This document shows, piece by piece, positions 35,490 through 44,171 of a stretch of DNA of 64,000 nucleotides. The stretch lies in contig DIYP01000016.1 of the NCBI GenBank assembly GCA_002427735.1, forward strand, positions 62,001 to 126,000, given 5' to 3'. A program made the translations under genes and the position numbers. Below the pieces are notes generated by a model, which did not search any database, had not been told where the DNA came from, and worked only from the letters and a program-made list of their open reading frames with translations. The stretch comes from Flavobacteriales bacterium UBA6051. GTDB lineage: Bacteria; Bacteroidota; Bacteroidia; Flavobacteriales_D; Crocinitomicaceae. Each line of letters opens with the position of its first letter. Position 1 is the first letter of the stretch.

Positions 35490-36080
35490 ATGAGAATTCA
35501 ACATGTTTTCATCCTATCTTTTTTAGTCTTAGCAAGTTGTAGGAAGGACAAAGTGCAGATTATTGAAGATGCGCCCACTTATTCTGTTGAATACACTAAT
35601 TGGTCAAATACAGTTATTACAGATTCACTTTTGTTAGATCTCAACGGAGATAACATTCCTGATTTTAGACTCAAACTCTATGAGTACATCGCTGGTCAGA
35701 CTGGAAATGTTTTTTATTGGAATAACCTAACAAGGATTACTGCCTTAAACGATGACTTCTCCTTCTCTTTTGGAAAGGAGTATTCTCAAAGTAATTTTGA
35801 CTGCCTGCGGCTGAACGACCTCATCGATGAAAACATCACCTGGTATGGAAATGGTGTTTCCCATAATTTCCACACGAATATTTTTTCTGGTCAGTATTTG
35901 CAAGTTGGGCTTTGGGACATTTTTGATCATGACAACCATATTGGTTACAGACAAAAATCAGGAGACTCCTATTGTTACGGTTGGATTGAGTTAAACACTT
36001 CTTTATCGGAAATTGTTTTAGTAGAATCCGCTGTAAATACAACTCCCAACGAAGAAATTCCTACGGGGTACAGAAATTAG
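35490..36080 (+). CDS. Lipoprotein with Asp-rich loop, paralogue of the 11760-12488 product
   Basis: A 196-residue protein. The lipobox is VLASC (Cys17). DLNGDNIPDFRLKLY (about 50-64) has the DxNxDxxxD calcium-loop spacing. The ending HIGYRQKSGDSYCYGWIEL parallels YIGIRLNTADGTRLGWVKI in the 11760-12488 product. Both also have the lipobox and the loop at about the same position, so I infer common descent. It converges on the next gene with 5 nt between stops. Confidence 0.62.
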   Translation: MRIQHVFILSFLVLASCRKDKVQIIEDAPTYSVEYTNWSNTVITDSLLLDLNGDNIPDFRLKLYEYIAGQTGNVFYWNNLTRITALNDDFSFSFGKEYSQSNFDCLRLNDLIDENITWYGNGVSHNFHTNIFSGQYLQVGLWDIFDHDNHIGYRQKSGDSYCYGWIELNTSLSEIVLVESAVNTTPNEEIPTGYRN

Positions 36081-36085
36081 GTGTA

Positions 36086-37027
36086 TCAGTAACCGTTGAT
36101 AATTTCCTCCCAGAGCTTGTATCGGTGGGCTGTTTCAAGTTTCACAATTTGCTCCAGCCAAGTCGGTACCGGTTTAAATTCGGAAAGCCCAAGAATACCA
36201 TTATTGACATCCATACTTACTGGAATTGTGGCAAAGCAAAATCCAAATTCGCCCTGACGATTAGTCAAATAAACAGGAATGAAAAGCTGATTCGTATTTC
36301 GTCTACCCTCATTGGAAATCCATTTATTTACATTATCCATAGCACCTCCGATGTACACATTATTGCTGTCAGAAAAAAGACTTTGTTTAGCCTGGTAATC
36401 GCGAAGAACATACGCTACCATTTTCTCGTGCGTGGGAGTGATAATATGGTTACCACGTACAGAAGGAAACAATGCTGCTCTTTGACCAAGCTCATACAAC
36501 TCTTTGTAGGTGATGACGTTTAAGCTAAACTCTCCGCTCACCTTGATGTCCTTGGGGACGTCAATGGACTTATTTTGATTTACACATTCTACAGGGCTAG
36601 CTTCAACACTAACTGTGTTCAGGTCTAAATCAGCATATTCGACAATGAACTCAGTAAACCTCTTTTCTATTTGCCCAAATTCAGTTTGCTCAGGCGAATT
36701 CATTAATGTTAATTCAGGGATTGATGGTTGAAATGTCCAGGTTTCAGATAATTCTTCCCTGTTTAACTTAAAGATCAACTCCAGACAAATTTGATTTCTT
36801 CCATACAGTCGCGAAAGAACGTTTACCCCATTATCCTCAATTCTCAGGTTCAATAATGACTTTACATTAAACTTATTGCGGGTATGTTCAAATTGTGGTT
36901 CTATTACGCGGCTCTTTCCGTAAAATTCAAAACTAAAGTCTTTGTCGAAGTTATTTTCAGACGCTGCTTCATCAGATCCTGAACAACTGAAAAGCAAAAA
37001 TAATATGACAATATATGCGAACCTCAT
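36086..37027 (-). CDS. Lipoprotein of unknown function
   Basis: A 313-residue protein. The N-terminus RFAYIVILFLLFSCSGSDE gives a clear lipobox (FSC). The body is mixed alpha/beta without a recognised motif; it contains a long segment ending in SVRGNHIITPTHEKMVAYVL (about 193-212). It is convergent with the gene at 35490 and divergent from the esterase at 37184. Confidence 0.6.
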   Translation of the reverse strand: MRFAYIVILFLLFSCSGSDEAASENNFDKDFSFEFYGKSRVIEPQFEHTRNKFNVKSLLNLRIEDNGVNVLSRLYGRNQICLELIFKLNREELSETWTFQPSIPELTLMNSPEQTEFGQIEKRFTEFIVEYADLDLNTVSVEASPVECVNQNKSIDVPKDIKVSGEFSLNVITYKELYELGQRAALFPSVRGNHIITPTHEKMVAYVLRDYQAKQSLFSDSNNVYIGGAMDNVNKWISNEGRRNTNQLFIPVYLTNRQGEFGFCFATIPVSMDVNNGILGLSEFKPVPTWLEQIVKLETAHRYKLWEEIINGY

Positions 37028-37183
37028 GATTTAAAAATAATCAAACTTAGGATATAGTATGTCATGGACTAGTACATGGTGTATCCTCGGTATAACGCTA
37101 CAAAAGTTGTGCTCTTTTCTTAAATTCGAGAGAGAATAATATATGTAATTAAACCATAGTGTGAATCAAATGTCTAATTCCGT

Positions 37184-38296
37184 ATGAAAACACTTGCAAT
37201 CTTAGTTTTATATCTATCTCTTCATTCGGTGAGTAATGCTCAATACTGCACGCAGGATGATCGTTTTACAGAATCGGAATACTTTTCACTATTGGAAGTC
37301 GATTCTATTACAAATATCGTTTATGGTAATGCTATAGACTATCAAGGAAATCAGACATCGCTATTATTGGATGTGTACTTCCCTAAGAGTAGTGCAGACC
37401 AGTTAACAGAACGTCCCTTGGTACTCATGATTCACGGAGGAGGATTTCTAGCTGGAAACAAAAATGATAGAAAAATTGAGTGCTTGGCACTGGCTCAACG
37501 TGGATATGTTGCTGCAACAATGAATTATCGGTTGGGATGGAACACTGGTATACCGTCGGATCAGGTAGTTGCCATGTATAGAGCACATCAAGATGCTCAT
37601 GCGGCACTTCGTTTTTTGACCTTTAATCAAGGTAACTATGGTATAGATACTAACTGGATGTTTGTTGGAGGAAGTAGCGCGGGGGCAATAACTTCCAATA
37701 ATGTTGTATATACAGATCAAAGTGAATGGAATGCGTACTATCCTGGAATTGAAACAACGTTAGGTTCCATTGATACATCTGGGAATTCCTATACGAATAC
37801 TTTCGAATTGAACGGCATTTTCAACAATTGGGGAGCTGTTCCTCTTGGTGCAATGCAGATGGATGAAATGATCCCTCAAATTGCTTTTCACGGAGAATTG
37901 GACCCTACAGTTGATATCGATACTGCTGCATTTTTGATGGGGTCAAGATCAATTCATTATACCTTGCTGGAGAATGGTGTCTGCTCAGACATAACTGTTG
38001 ATCCATCGGGACTCCATGGCATTTACACAAATCTGCAAGGCGCCATATTCAGAGCTTCTAAAGCGAGTTGTTTCTTCCGAAGCGTTTTCTGCGAGAATTG
38101 CTCCGATGTTTACACCACGGATTCCATTCCTGCGGCTTGTTCAAGCACTATTGGATTACATGAGCTGCCTTCTGATAACCGTAAAGTCGTTCGAATCATT
38201 GACTTAATGGGTAGAGAAACAGAAGATAAGCCAAACACTTTACTGATATATGTGTACAGCGATGGAACCAAAGAAAAAGTATACCGAGTTGAGTAA
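37184..38296 (+). CDS. Secreted alpha/beta-hydrolase (carboxylesterase/lipase type) with short C-terminal module
   Basis: A 370-residue protein with signal peptide (LYLSLHSVSNAQ). The oxyanion-hole motif MIHGGGFLAGNKN (about 83-95) and nucleophile elbow VGGSSAGA (about 161-168, Ser in GxSxG) mark an esterase of the hormone-sensitive-lipase/BD-FAE kind. Likely acid and His are in HGELDPTVD and the GLHGIY segment. The last 37 residues (about 334-370) carry VVRIIDLMGRETEDKPNTLL and YVYSDGTKEKVYRVE, the module shared with 28402 and 60455, a probable sorting signal. Confidence 0.85.
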   Translation: MKTLAILVLYLSLHSVSNAQYCTQDDRFTESEYFSLLEVDSITNIVYGNAIDYQGNQTSLLLDVYFPKSSADQLTERPLVLMIHGGGFLAGNKNDRKIECLALAQRGYVAATMNYRLGWNTGIPSDQVVAMYRAHQDAHAALRFLTFNQGNYGIDTNWMFVGGSSAGAITSNNVVYTDQSEWNAYYPGIETTLGSIDTSGNSYTNTFELNGIFNNWGAVPLGAMQMDEMIPQIAFHGELDPTVDIDTAAFLMGSRSIHYTLLENGVCSDITVDPSGLHGIYTNLQGAIFRASKASCFFRSVFCENCSDVYTTDSIPAACSSTIGLHELPSDNRKVVRIIDLMGRETEDKPNTLLIYVYSDGTKEKVYRVE

Positions 38297-38363
38297 GATG
38301 ACGTCTCAATTTATCCGACTTCACTTGAAATACTAAATATTTTGTGACTACCTTTCGCGAGTG

Positions 38364-38388
38364 GCCCAAATCCATCAATGTTTTGGGC
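38364..38388 (+). terminator. Hairpin after the esterase gene
   Basis: GCCCAAA (38364-38370) pairs with TTTGGGC (38382-38388) over an 11-nt loop, about 70 nt after the stop. The T-run is poor, so it is a weak terminator candidate. Confidence 0.3.
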
Positions 38389-38475
38389 TGTTCCTAACTA
38401 TTTCAAATATGGAGTGGAAAGACTTCTTTCAAACTTTTTAGTGACAGGAATTCAAAAAGAAAAGCCTCACATAAA

Positions 38476-39504
38476 ATGAGAAAAAAGCGAATTAAACGTA
38501 TAATCAGGCTAGCCCTATTACTGGGCACGGCAATTTCACTATTTTTTGTACCATGGCTTTTGGTGAAGGCATGGATACTTCCTATACCAAACACTGTCCA
38601 AGAACAATTAGACCAAGCCATTGATCATGGGTTTGACGGGGTGATTCTTTATGTTGACCTGGGCGATGAACCATCTCACTATTACACTGCTGGTTGGCAC
38701 GATAAGAATTCTAATATAGCTGCCAAACCGGATGCTCTCTTTAAGATTGCAAGCATTAGTAAACTGTACGATGCCGTAGCCGTTACTAAGTTGGTAAATG
38801 ATGGACCTCTTTCTTTGGACAAAACCCTCGCTGATTATTTGCCTGAACTCATGGGCAGAATCGAAAATGCAAAGAAAATAACCCTGAGGATGTTAATACA
38901 ACATAGAAGCGGTATCCCGAACTTTACGGATACTCCAAACTTCTGGGCAGCTCCTACACAAACTTATAAAGAGAGTCTGGCCTTAATACTGGACAAGGCA
39001 GCCAACTTTGAACCTGACGAAGATTATGAATACTGTAACACGAATTACCTGTTAATTAACCAAATAATGGACAACGAACTTGGTTATAATAACTTTCAGT
39101 TCATTCAGGAAGAAATCTTATTGCCATTGAAGCTTAACAACACCTTTGGTTCATTGGATGAAGTCAACATGGAGGATGTAATGAGTGGTTATCATGTTGG
39201 GCATCCTTTTGATTTAAAAACAGAAGAAAATGGGATGTTAGCAACAGCAGAGGATGTAGGGATTTTTCTCAGGGCTTTAAACGATGGGACTTTGTTTGAA
39301 CCAGAGGAACGCGAGATTTATTCTTCCATTTATGAATATGAACACAGTGGATGGGTGCCAGGCTATCAGAGTTTTGCTCAATACTATGAAGATATCGACT
39401 GTGTTGTTGTTGCATTTTATAATACCACTGACCCAGACCTATACATGTGGAATTTGGCTGAAATAATAAATAGGCGAATTGAAAAAATCCTGAGGAAAAA
39501 CTAA
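38476..39504 (+). CDS. Serine hydrolase of the beta-lactamase/transpeptidase class C family
   Basis: A 342-residue protein anchored by an N-terminal helix (near 10-32). The SxxK motif is FKIASISKLYD (SISK, about 93-96) and the YxN motif is in EYCNTNYLLI (about 185-194). The C-terminal KTG-like strand is HSGWVPGYQSF. These are the features of class C penicillin-recognising enzymes, here probably an esterase or peptidase, not a resistance enzyme (inferred). Confidence 0.85.
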   Translation: MRKKRIKRIIRLALLLGTAISLFFVPWLLVKAWILPIPNTVQEQLDQAIDHGFDGVILYVDLGDEPSHYYTAGWHDKNSNIAAKPDALFKIASISKLYDAVAVTKLVNDGPLSLDKTLADYLPELMGRIENAKKITLRMLIQHRSGIPNFTDTPNFWAAPTQTYKESLALILDKAANFEPDEDYEYCNTNYLLINQIMDNELGYNNFQFIQEEILLPLKLNNTFGSLDEVNMEDVMSGYHVGHPFDLKTEENGMLATAEDVGIFLRALNDGTLFEPEEREIYSSIYEYEHSGWVPGYQSFAQYYEDIDCVVVAFYNTTDPDLYMWNLAEIINRRIEKILRKN

Positions 39505-39563
39505 GATAAAAATGTAACTTTTGTTCAGTGAAATAATGATACCTGGCTCAGCAGGATTATAAT

Positions 39564-39959
39564 TTACCTTGAACCTACGTAGGTATGAACTGGTTCCGTG
39601 GATACATCAGTATCTGTGAACACAAGTGTGAAGCTTGATTCCGTCAATTCCTGGATATAAAATCGCTTGACATACCCATATTCATTCAGGTAAAGCGTAT
39701 CTCCAATGAGGTTAAAATAGTAGGGAGAATCAAGATCAAATTGCTGCCACTTATTTCCAATAATTGCTACGTCATATTGCACATAAAATTCAGTCGGATC
39801 AGGATCGATATGAAATCCCCGATCAACCTTCCATACTCCTTGAATCAATTCAATTGGTGTTGGATCTGTCTTGTCTTCTTTACACGAGATAGTTGCAAAA
39901 ACAATCAGCAAGATTGCCAATATTCTATAAACGTTTCGCTTCATTGGTGTTTTCTTCAT
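39564..39959 (-). CDS. Lipocalin-like small lipoprotein
   Basis: A 131-residue protein. The lipobox ends FATISC; the start is 39959 or Met6 at 39944. The remainder (LIQGVWKVDRGFHI, later TDTDVSTEPVHTYV) has the GxW start and short strands of lipocalin-like proteins common in this phylum. Function unknown. Confidence 0.6.
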   Translation of the reverse strand: MKKTPMKRNVYRILAILLIVFATISCKEDKTDPTPIELIQGVWKVDRGFHIDPDPTEFYVQYDVAIIGNKWQQFDLDSPYYFNLIGDTLYLNEYGYVKRFYIQELTESSFTLVFTDTDVSTEPVHTYVGSR

Positions 39960-40160
39960 TCATAACTAATGACGGTACTCTCAGATGTTCCGTTGGTAAC
40001 TAAATTATCAAATGTGATTGGTTTTAGTTGATCAAACGCTAATGCACAAAGGGACATTTTGTACATTCAAAAGTTAATTTCAGTTATTCATGCCCGACAT
40101 TGGCAACAGAAAAAACATCAAAAAAGTGTTCCATTATCGATCTGACGCATTAACAAGGAA

Positions 40161-41294
40161 ATGAAGAAAATTTTACTGATACTATTGACCGGCATTTTAT
40201 TTGCCCAGTGCGCGATTGACAGAACAATTCATGAGCTAAGTACGTCTGAAACTGAGACGTTGAACACGTTTGAAGAACTTCCAGAAAATAATCAAGTACG
40301 GATCAGTAATATAAGCGAACCAGGGCAACAGCTCTGGTTGTGTCTCACGTTTATTTCGAAAGAGACCAAAGCTCCACTTGTTAACGAAGAAATTAGTCTT
40401 TATCATACATCTTCAGCAGGTGAATATGAACCTGTAAACCCGAACGATGAGTCAACTGCGCGATTACGCGGTACGGTACAAACAGATGATAAAGGGCAGG
40501 TTTTTGTCCAAACTATTTTACCTGGCGATTACGGGAGTTCAGCCGACAACAGACACATCCATACAACCGTCAAAAATGCTAAACCCACGGCCTATGACAT
40601 TCACTTTAAACAATACACAGGAAAAATGAGCGAAAACTTCATCAAAGGCAGCGACCAACATTTTCTGGCAGATTTGAAACAGACAGAAGATGGAACGCTT
40701 ATTACTTTCTTGACAATTGAAGTGAAGAATCATCAAAATATGCAGACTTCTGCTTCGAATGCCCTCCCCGATTGTCAGTGGTGTGGTGCAAGTGAAGCGC
40801 CGTCAAATCTGCATTGGGAATCGACAATCGCCGACGATAGCATAGAAGGTGAACGATTAATTCTTGAAGGAACTATCTACGAAACAGATGGGAAAACACC
40901 GGCGAAAAACGTCATAGTGTACGCTTATCACACAAACAATCAAGGCGATTATGAGAAAAAGGGTAATGAGACTGGAAATGGTTTGAGACATGGCTACTTG
41001 CGCGCCTGGGCAAAGACCAATGAACAAGGTAAATACAAATTTAATTCTATAAAGCCAGCGCCTTATCCGAATCACACTGAACCCGCTCATGTTCATCTTA
41101 CGCTCATGCGAGAAGATTTCAAAGAATACTGGATCAATGCAACTTGGTTCAAGGGAGACCGAATAATTACAAAAGAAATGACCGATAAACTCAATCGTAC
41201 GGGCGGATTTTCCAACATCATTGAATTAGAAAAAAATAAAGATGGCGTTTGGGTTGGAACGCGCAATATTATACTTGATCCACCGACGGAATAA
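40161..41294 (+). CDS. Lipoprotein with two tandem intradiol-dioxygenase-like domains
   Basis: A 377-residue protein. The lipobox is ILFAQC (Cys17). Two beta-sandwich domains repeat in tandem. Domain 1 carries Tyr89, Tyr124, His132 and His134 (AGEYEP, LPGDYGS, NRHIH); domain 2 carries Tyr264, Tyr302, His310 and His312 (QGDYEK, APYPNH, AHVH). Both sets match the two-Tyr/two-His non-haem Fe(III) site of intradiol ring-cleavage dioxygenases, and the Tyr-to-His distance (8) is identical in both, though shorter than the 13 in protocatechuate 3,4-dioxygenase. The enzyme would act outside the cytoplasm, where catechol cleavage is unusual. A non-catalytic, transthyretin-like role is the alternative. 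Confidence 0.78.
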   Translation: MKKILLILLTGILFAQCAIDRTIHELSTSETETLNTFEELPENNQVRISNISEPGQQLWLCLTFISKETKAPLVNEEISLYHTSSAGEYEPVNPNDESTARLRGTVQTDDKGQVFVQTILPGDYGSSADNRHIHTTVKNAKPTAYDIHFKQYTGKMSENFIKGSDQHFLADLKQTEDGTLITFLTIEVKNHQNMQTSASNALPDCQWCGASEAPSNLHWESTIADDSIEGERLILEGTIYETDGKTPAKNVIVYAYHTNNQGDYEKKGNETGNGLRHGYLRAWAKTNEQGKYKFNSIKPAPYPNHTEPAHVHLTLMREDFKEYWINATWFKGDRIITKEMTDKLNRTGGFSNIIELEKNKDGVWVGTRNIILDPPTE

Positions 41295-41346
41295 TCTGCT
41301 TTATTTCATATTTTAGAGAAGAATCACTTAAGACCTTAAAATTGAG

Positions 41347-41850
41347 ATGACACGGCAGCTAGTGACCATTCTTCTTATTGCGTGCGCAACCTTCGCTCGG
41401 GGGCAGCATGATGCATTAACCGATGCTCAGCTGAAGTATGTGTACAAAACGATAATGAAAACCGATCAGAGTCACGTGAATGATAACGAGATCAGGCACC
41501 TGATTTTTAAGACAAACTTCAACCAGATCATTTCTATTATTCAAAATCAAGGGTATCCAAAATACAAGGAGCAACCGAAAAAAAAGAAAGATCAGACCAT
41601 TATAAAAACGGCTACTACTATTACTTTCTTTCATATTTTACAAAGTGCTCCGGAAATGCTACTGGATCCGGCTATTATTGCGTTGCTGAAGAATGAAATT
41701 GATGCTGGAAATATGCCGAAAGAAGTGCTCTTCGATACCCTCAAATCATGGAAAAGGTTCAATGATAATCCGAATAATAATCACGTTCAACAATTGTCTG
41801 ATGAAATACTGACATTATATAATCAGGCGATACGAATATTGGAAGATTGA
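41347..41850 (+). CDS. Secreted DUF6624-like protein
   Basis: A 167-residue protein with signal peptide (LVTILLIACATFARGQ). The helical middle (NQIISIIQNQGYPKYKE, then ILQSAPEMLLDPAIIALL) parallels LIQIIEEFGWPGRSLVG and LLQHADQHPTAQVMYLPMVI in the 58205-58798 product, so the two look like diverged relatives. Function unknown. Confidence 0.6.
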   Translation: MTRQLVTILLIACATFARGQHDALTDAQLKYVYKTIMKTDQSHVNDNEIRHLIFKTNFNQIISIIQNQGYPKYKEQPKKKKDQTIIKTATTITFFHILQSAPEMLLDPAIIALLKNEIDAGNMPKEVLFDTLKSWKRFNDNPNNNHVQQLSDEILTLYNQAIRILED

Positions 41851-41916
41851 AAGGCAGTTAATGCTTTGGAGCATACAAAAAAAAGAGCGACAACAGGCTT
41901 AGTTGAATAGCTTTCC

Positions 41917-41952
41917 AACTAATAATTTAGTTCTACAACTAAATTATTAGTT
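41917..41952. repeat. Perfect 16-bp inverted repeat
   Basis: AACTAATAATTTAGTT (41917-41932), a CTAC loop, and AACTAAATTATTAGTT (41937-41952) form a perfect 16-bp stem. It lies 66 nt after one gene and 56 nt before the next. It has AT-rich flanks but no clean T-run. It could be a terminator, an RNA-stabilising hairpin, or an operator. Confidence 0.6.
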
Positions 41953-42008
41953 ATATTTAATTAGAAATGAAGGTTCGCCTGAATTAAAACTCTGTAAAAA
42001 AAGCGCGC

Positions 42009-43418
42009 ATGAAGTACCCAGCACTGTTTATTTTCTTTTTCTTTTATACAATTACACAAGCAAGTGATTTGCAAATTTCCAATGCCCTCCTCTATCAAGA
42101 AAATGAGACGGTATACACTGTTGTATCGCTTAAATGGCATAATGCGTGGAAAAACGACATTAACAATGATGCGGCGTGGTTGTTCTTTAAAGTGGCAGAA
42201 GCGGGAAACGATTACAAACACTTAAAAGTCTCAAAGACAGGACATGAAATTGTAAGCGACAATACAGAGGGTAAACTTGAAATTGTTACCACCGATGATC
42301 AATTAGGCGTTTTCGTACAACCCAAATCAAATTACCGAGGAACGATTGAAATGACGCTGAAAATCACTCTGGAAGAAAGCAGTTTTTCATATCCCCAATA
42401 CCTATACAGTGCGGATTTTAAAGCTTATGGAATCGAGATGGTGTACATCCCACAGGGGAAGTTTACCTTGGGAGATCCGGATACAAATGCGCTTGATTTT
42501 GGCAGTTTTTACCTGTCTGGAAAAGACGGAGAATTCAAAGAACTATTTATGATTGAATCTGAAACCGAAGAAATAGCCATTGGCGACAATGAGAATAACT
42601 TATACTATCGGGCGAAGAATCATTATCAGGGAGATCAGACAGGAACTGTCCCTGCTTCATTTCCAAAAGGAGTTGATGCCTTTTACATCATGAAATATGA
42701 ACCATCACAAGGCCAATACGTGGATTTTCTCAATTCCCTGAATGATGAACAGTCGCAATTCCGAGCAAATTTCGGAGGAAAGGAGTATTACGAAAATAGA
42801 GGTTCTATTAACATCAAAAATGGTCGTTACTTTTCTTCTAACCCCAATGCTATTTGTAACTATATGAGTTGGGATGATGCTATGGCCTATGCGGACTGGA
42901 CAGGCTTAAGACCGTTGACTGAATTTGAATTCACAAAGGCCACAAGAGGTATTTCGAAGCCTTCGGCTCATGAATTCCCTTGGGGAACCGACAACAAATT
43001 TAAACTCCAACGCTTGCTAAACAAGAATGGAGAGTATATTATGCTCAATGGATGGGATGAATCACAGCTTAGTGGTGAAACAAAAGAAGTATTCGGCGCC
43101 TCCTATTATTGGGTGATGGATCTGGCTGGAGGCATGTGGGAAAGAGTCATTACAGTCGGACATGAAAAGGGTAGATCATTTGAAGGTTCGCACGGAGATG
43201 GGGAATTATCAGGGAATGGATTTGCCACAAATTCGGATTGGCCAAGCGGTATAGATGCTAAAGGAGTCGGTTTTAGAGGCGGAGGATTTTACGAACCTGG
43301 ACGTGGCTACAACGCGTATAATCCTTTTAGCCCCATCGCATATCGACCTTATGGTGCCTATTCCGGTGGACAAAGAACGAAAGCCTACGGCGCTCGTTTT
43401 TGCAGAACACACAAATAA
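42009..43418 (+). CDS. Secreted SUMF1-domain protein
   Basis: A 469-residue protein with signal peptide (ALFIFFFFYTITQASD). The first ~140 residues form a beta-rich domain (VVSLKWHNAWKND). The SUMF1 domain spans about 145-469: MVYIPQGKFTLGD, YIMKYEPSQGQYVDFLN, YMSWDDAMAYADWTGLRPLT, WVMDLAGGMWERV, GVGFRGGGFYE and a final YGARFCRT. The paired active-site cysteines of formylglycine-generating enzyme are missing, so this is more like GldJ/GldK-type structural SUMF1 proteins than an enzyme (inferred). A 16-bp hairpin lies upstream. Confidence 0.8.
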   Translation: MKYPALFIFFFFYTITQASDLQISNALLYQENETVYTVVSLKWHNAWKNDINNDAAWLFFKVAEAGNDYKHLKVSKTGHEIVSDNTEGKLEIVTTDDQLGVFVQPKSNYRGTIEMTLKITLEESSFSYPQYLYSADFKAYGIEMVYIPQGKFTLGDPDTNALDFGSFYLSGKDGEFKELFMIESETEEIAIGDNENNLYYRAKNHYQGDQTGTVPASFPKGVDAFYIMKYEPSQGQYVDFLNSLNDEQSQFRANFGGKEYYENRGSINIKNGRYFSSNPNAICNYMSWDDAMAYADWTGLRPLTEFEFTKATRGISKPSAHEFPWGTDNKFKLQRLLNKNGEYIMLNGWDESQLSGETKEVFGASYYWVMDLAGGMWERVITVGHEKGRSFEGSHGDGELSGNGFATNSDWPSGIDAKGVGFRGGGFYEPGRGYNAYNPFSPIAYRPYGAYSGGQRTKAYGARFCRTHK

Positions 43419-43549
43419 CATCGATTATAACTGCTTTCCGGTAATCACATTACTATGACCTGTTAATCATCTTATTAAGCATTGACCTTAACCGACAATG
43501 TAACTTTCTTTGAGAACAATGTTATATCAGAAATTCAAACCAAAGTACT

Positions 43550-44044
43550 ATGAAAAAGATATTCATTCTTTCCGTTTTCTTCTGTTTCGTATCATTAACA
43601 TCCAAGGCACAAACCTCTGAAGGTTATAACATGTTTCAATTCATCGTTGGTGGAAATCACAGTCTTCAAATTGTTGGAGATGATTCAAAATCGTTCGTTG
43701 ACTCGCTCTTTGCAAATTACCCTAAAACGAAGAGAAAGGGATATATCTGGAAATTCAAAAATGTTGTTATTCCAGGGCTTGAAGATCCTGTAACATTACA
43801 AGTGCATCAGGGATTGTATGGGGAAGATGTGATTAATGAAAATGATAGTAACAAATGTAAAAACGGTTTCTACTTCACCACGTTCACCAGTGAAAAGTAT
43901 AAGCAATATCGTCTGGAGAATAAGAAACCAACCGAACAAGATGCCATTACCATCTACATTAGAGAAGGGCGCAACTATGGTCTAAGTAATAAAGAAGACG
44001 CCGAAATTGTTGAAGCATTCTTGCAGGCCATGTATGAATCTTAA
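43550..44044 (+). CDS. Secreted protein of unknown function
   Basis: A 164-residue protein with signal peptide (FILSVFFCFVSLTSKAQ). The remainder is mixed and lacks any motif I know (GYIWKFKNVVIPGLEDPV, YIREGRNYGLSNKEDAEIV). It stands alone, with about 130 nt on each side that show nothing recognisable. Confidence 0.6.
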   Translation: MKKIFILSVFFCFVSLTSKAQTSEGYNMFQFIVGGNHSLQIVGDDSKSFVDSLFANYPKTKRKGYIWKFKNVVIPGLEDPVTLQVHQGLYGEDVINENDSNKCKNGFYFTTFTSEKYKQYRLENKKPTEQDAITIYIREGRNYGLSNKEDAEIVEAFLQAMYES

Positions 44045-44171
44045 AAACTCTACAAAGCGATCGAATCATCGCTCATAAGGAAGTTTACAAAACAACTCGA
44101 CTCATCTAATATCGTTTGATGTTTCCTAAAGTACTGTTAACTTCACACTTGTATTAAGGACTTTTGAGTTA

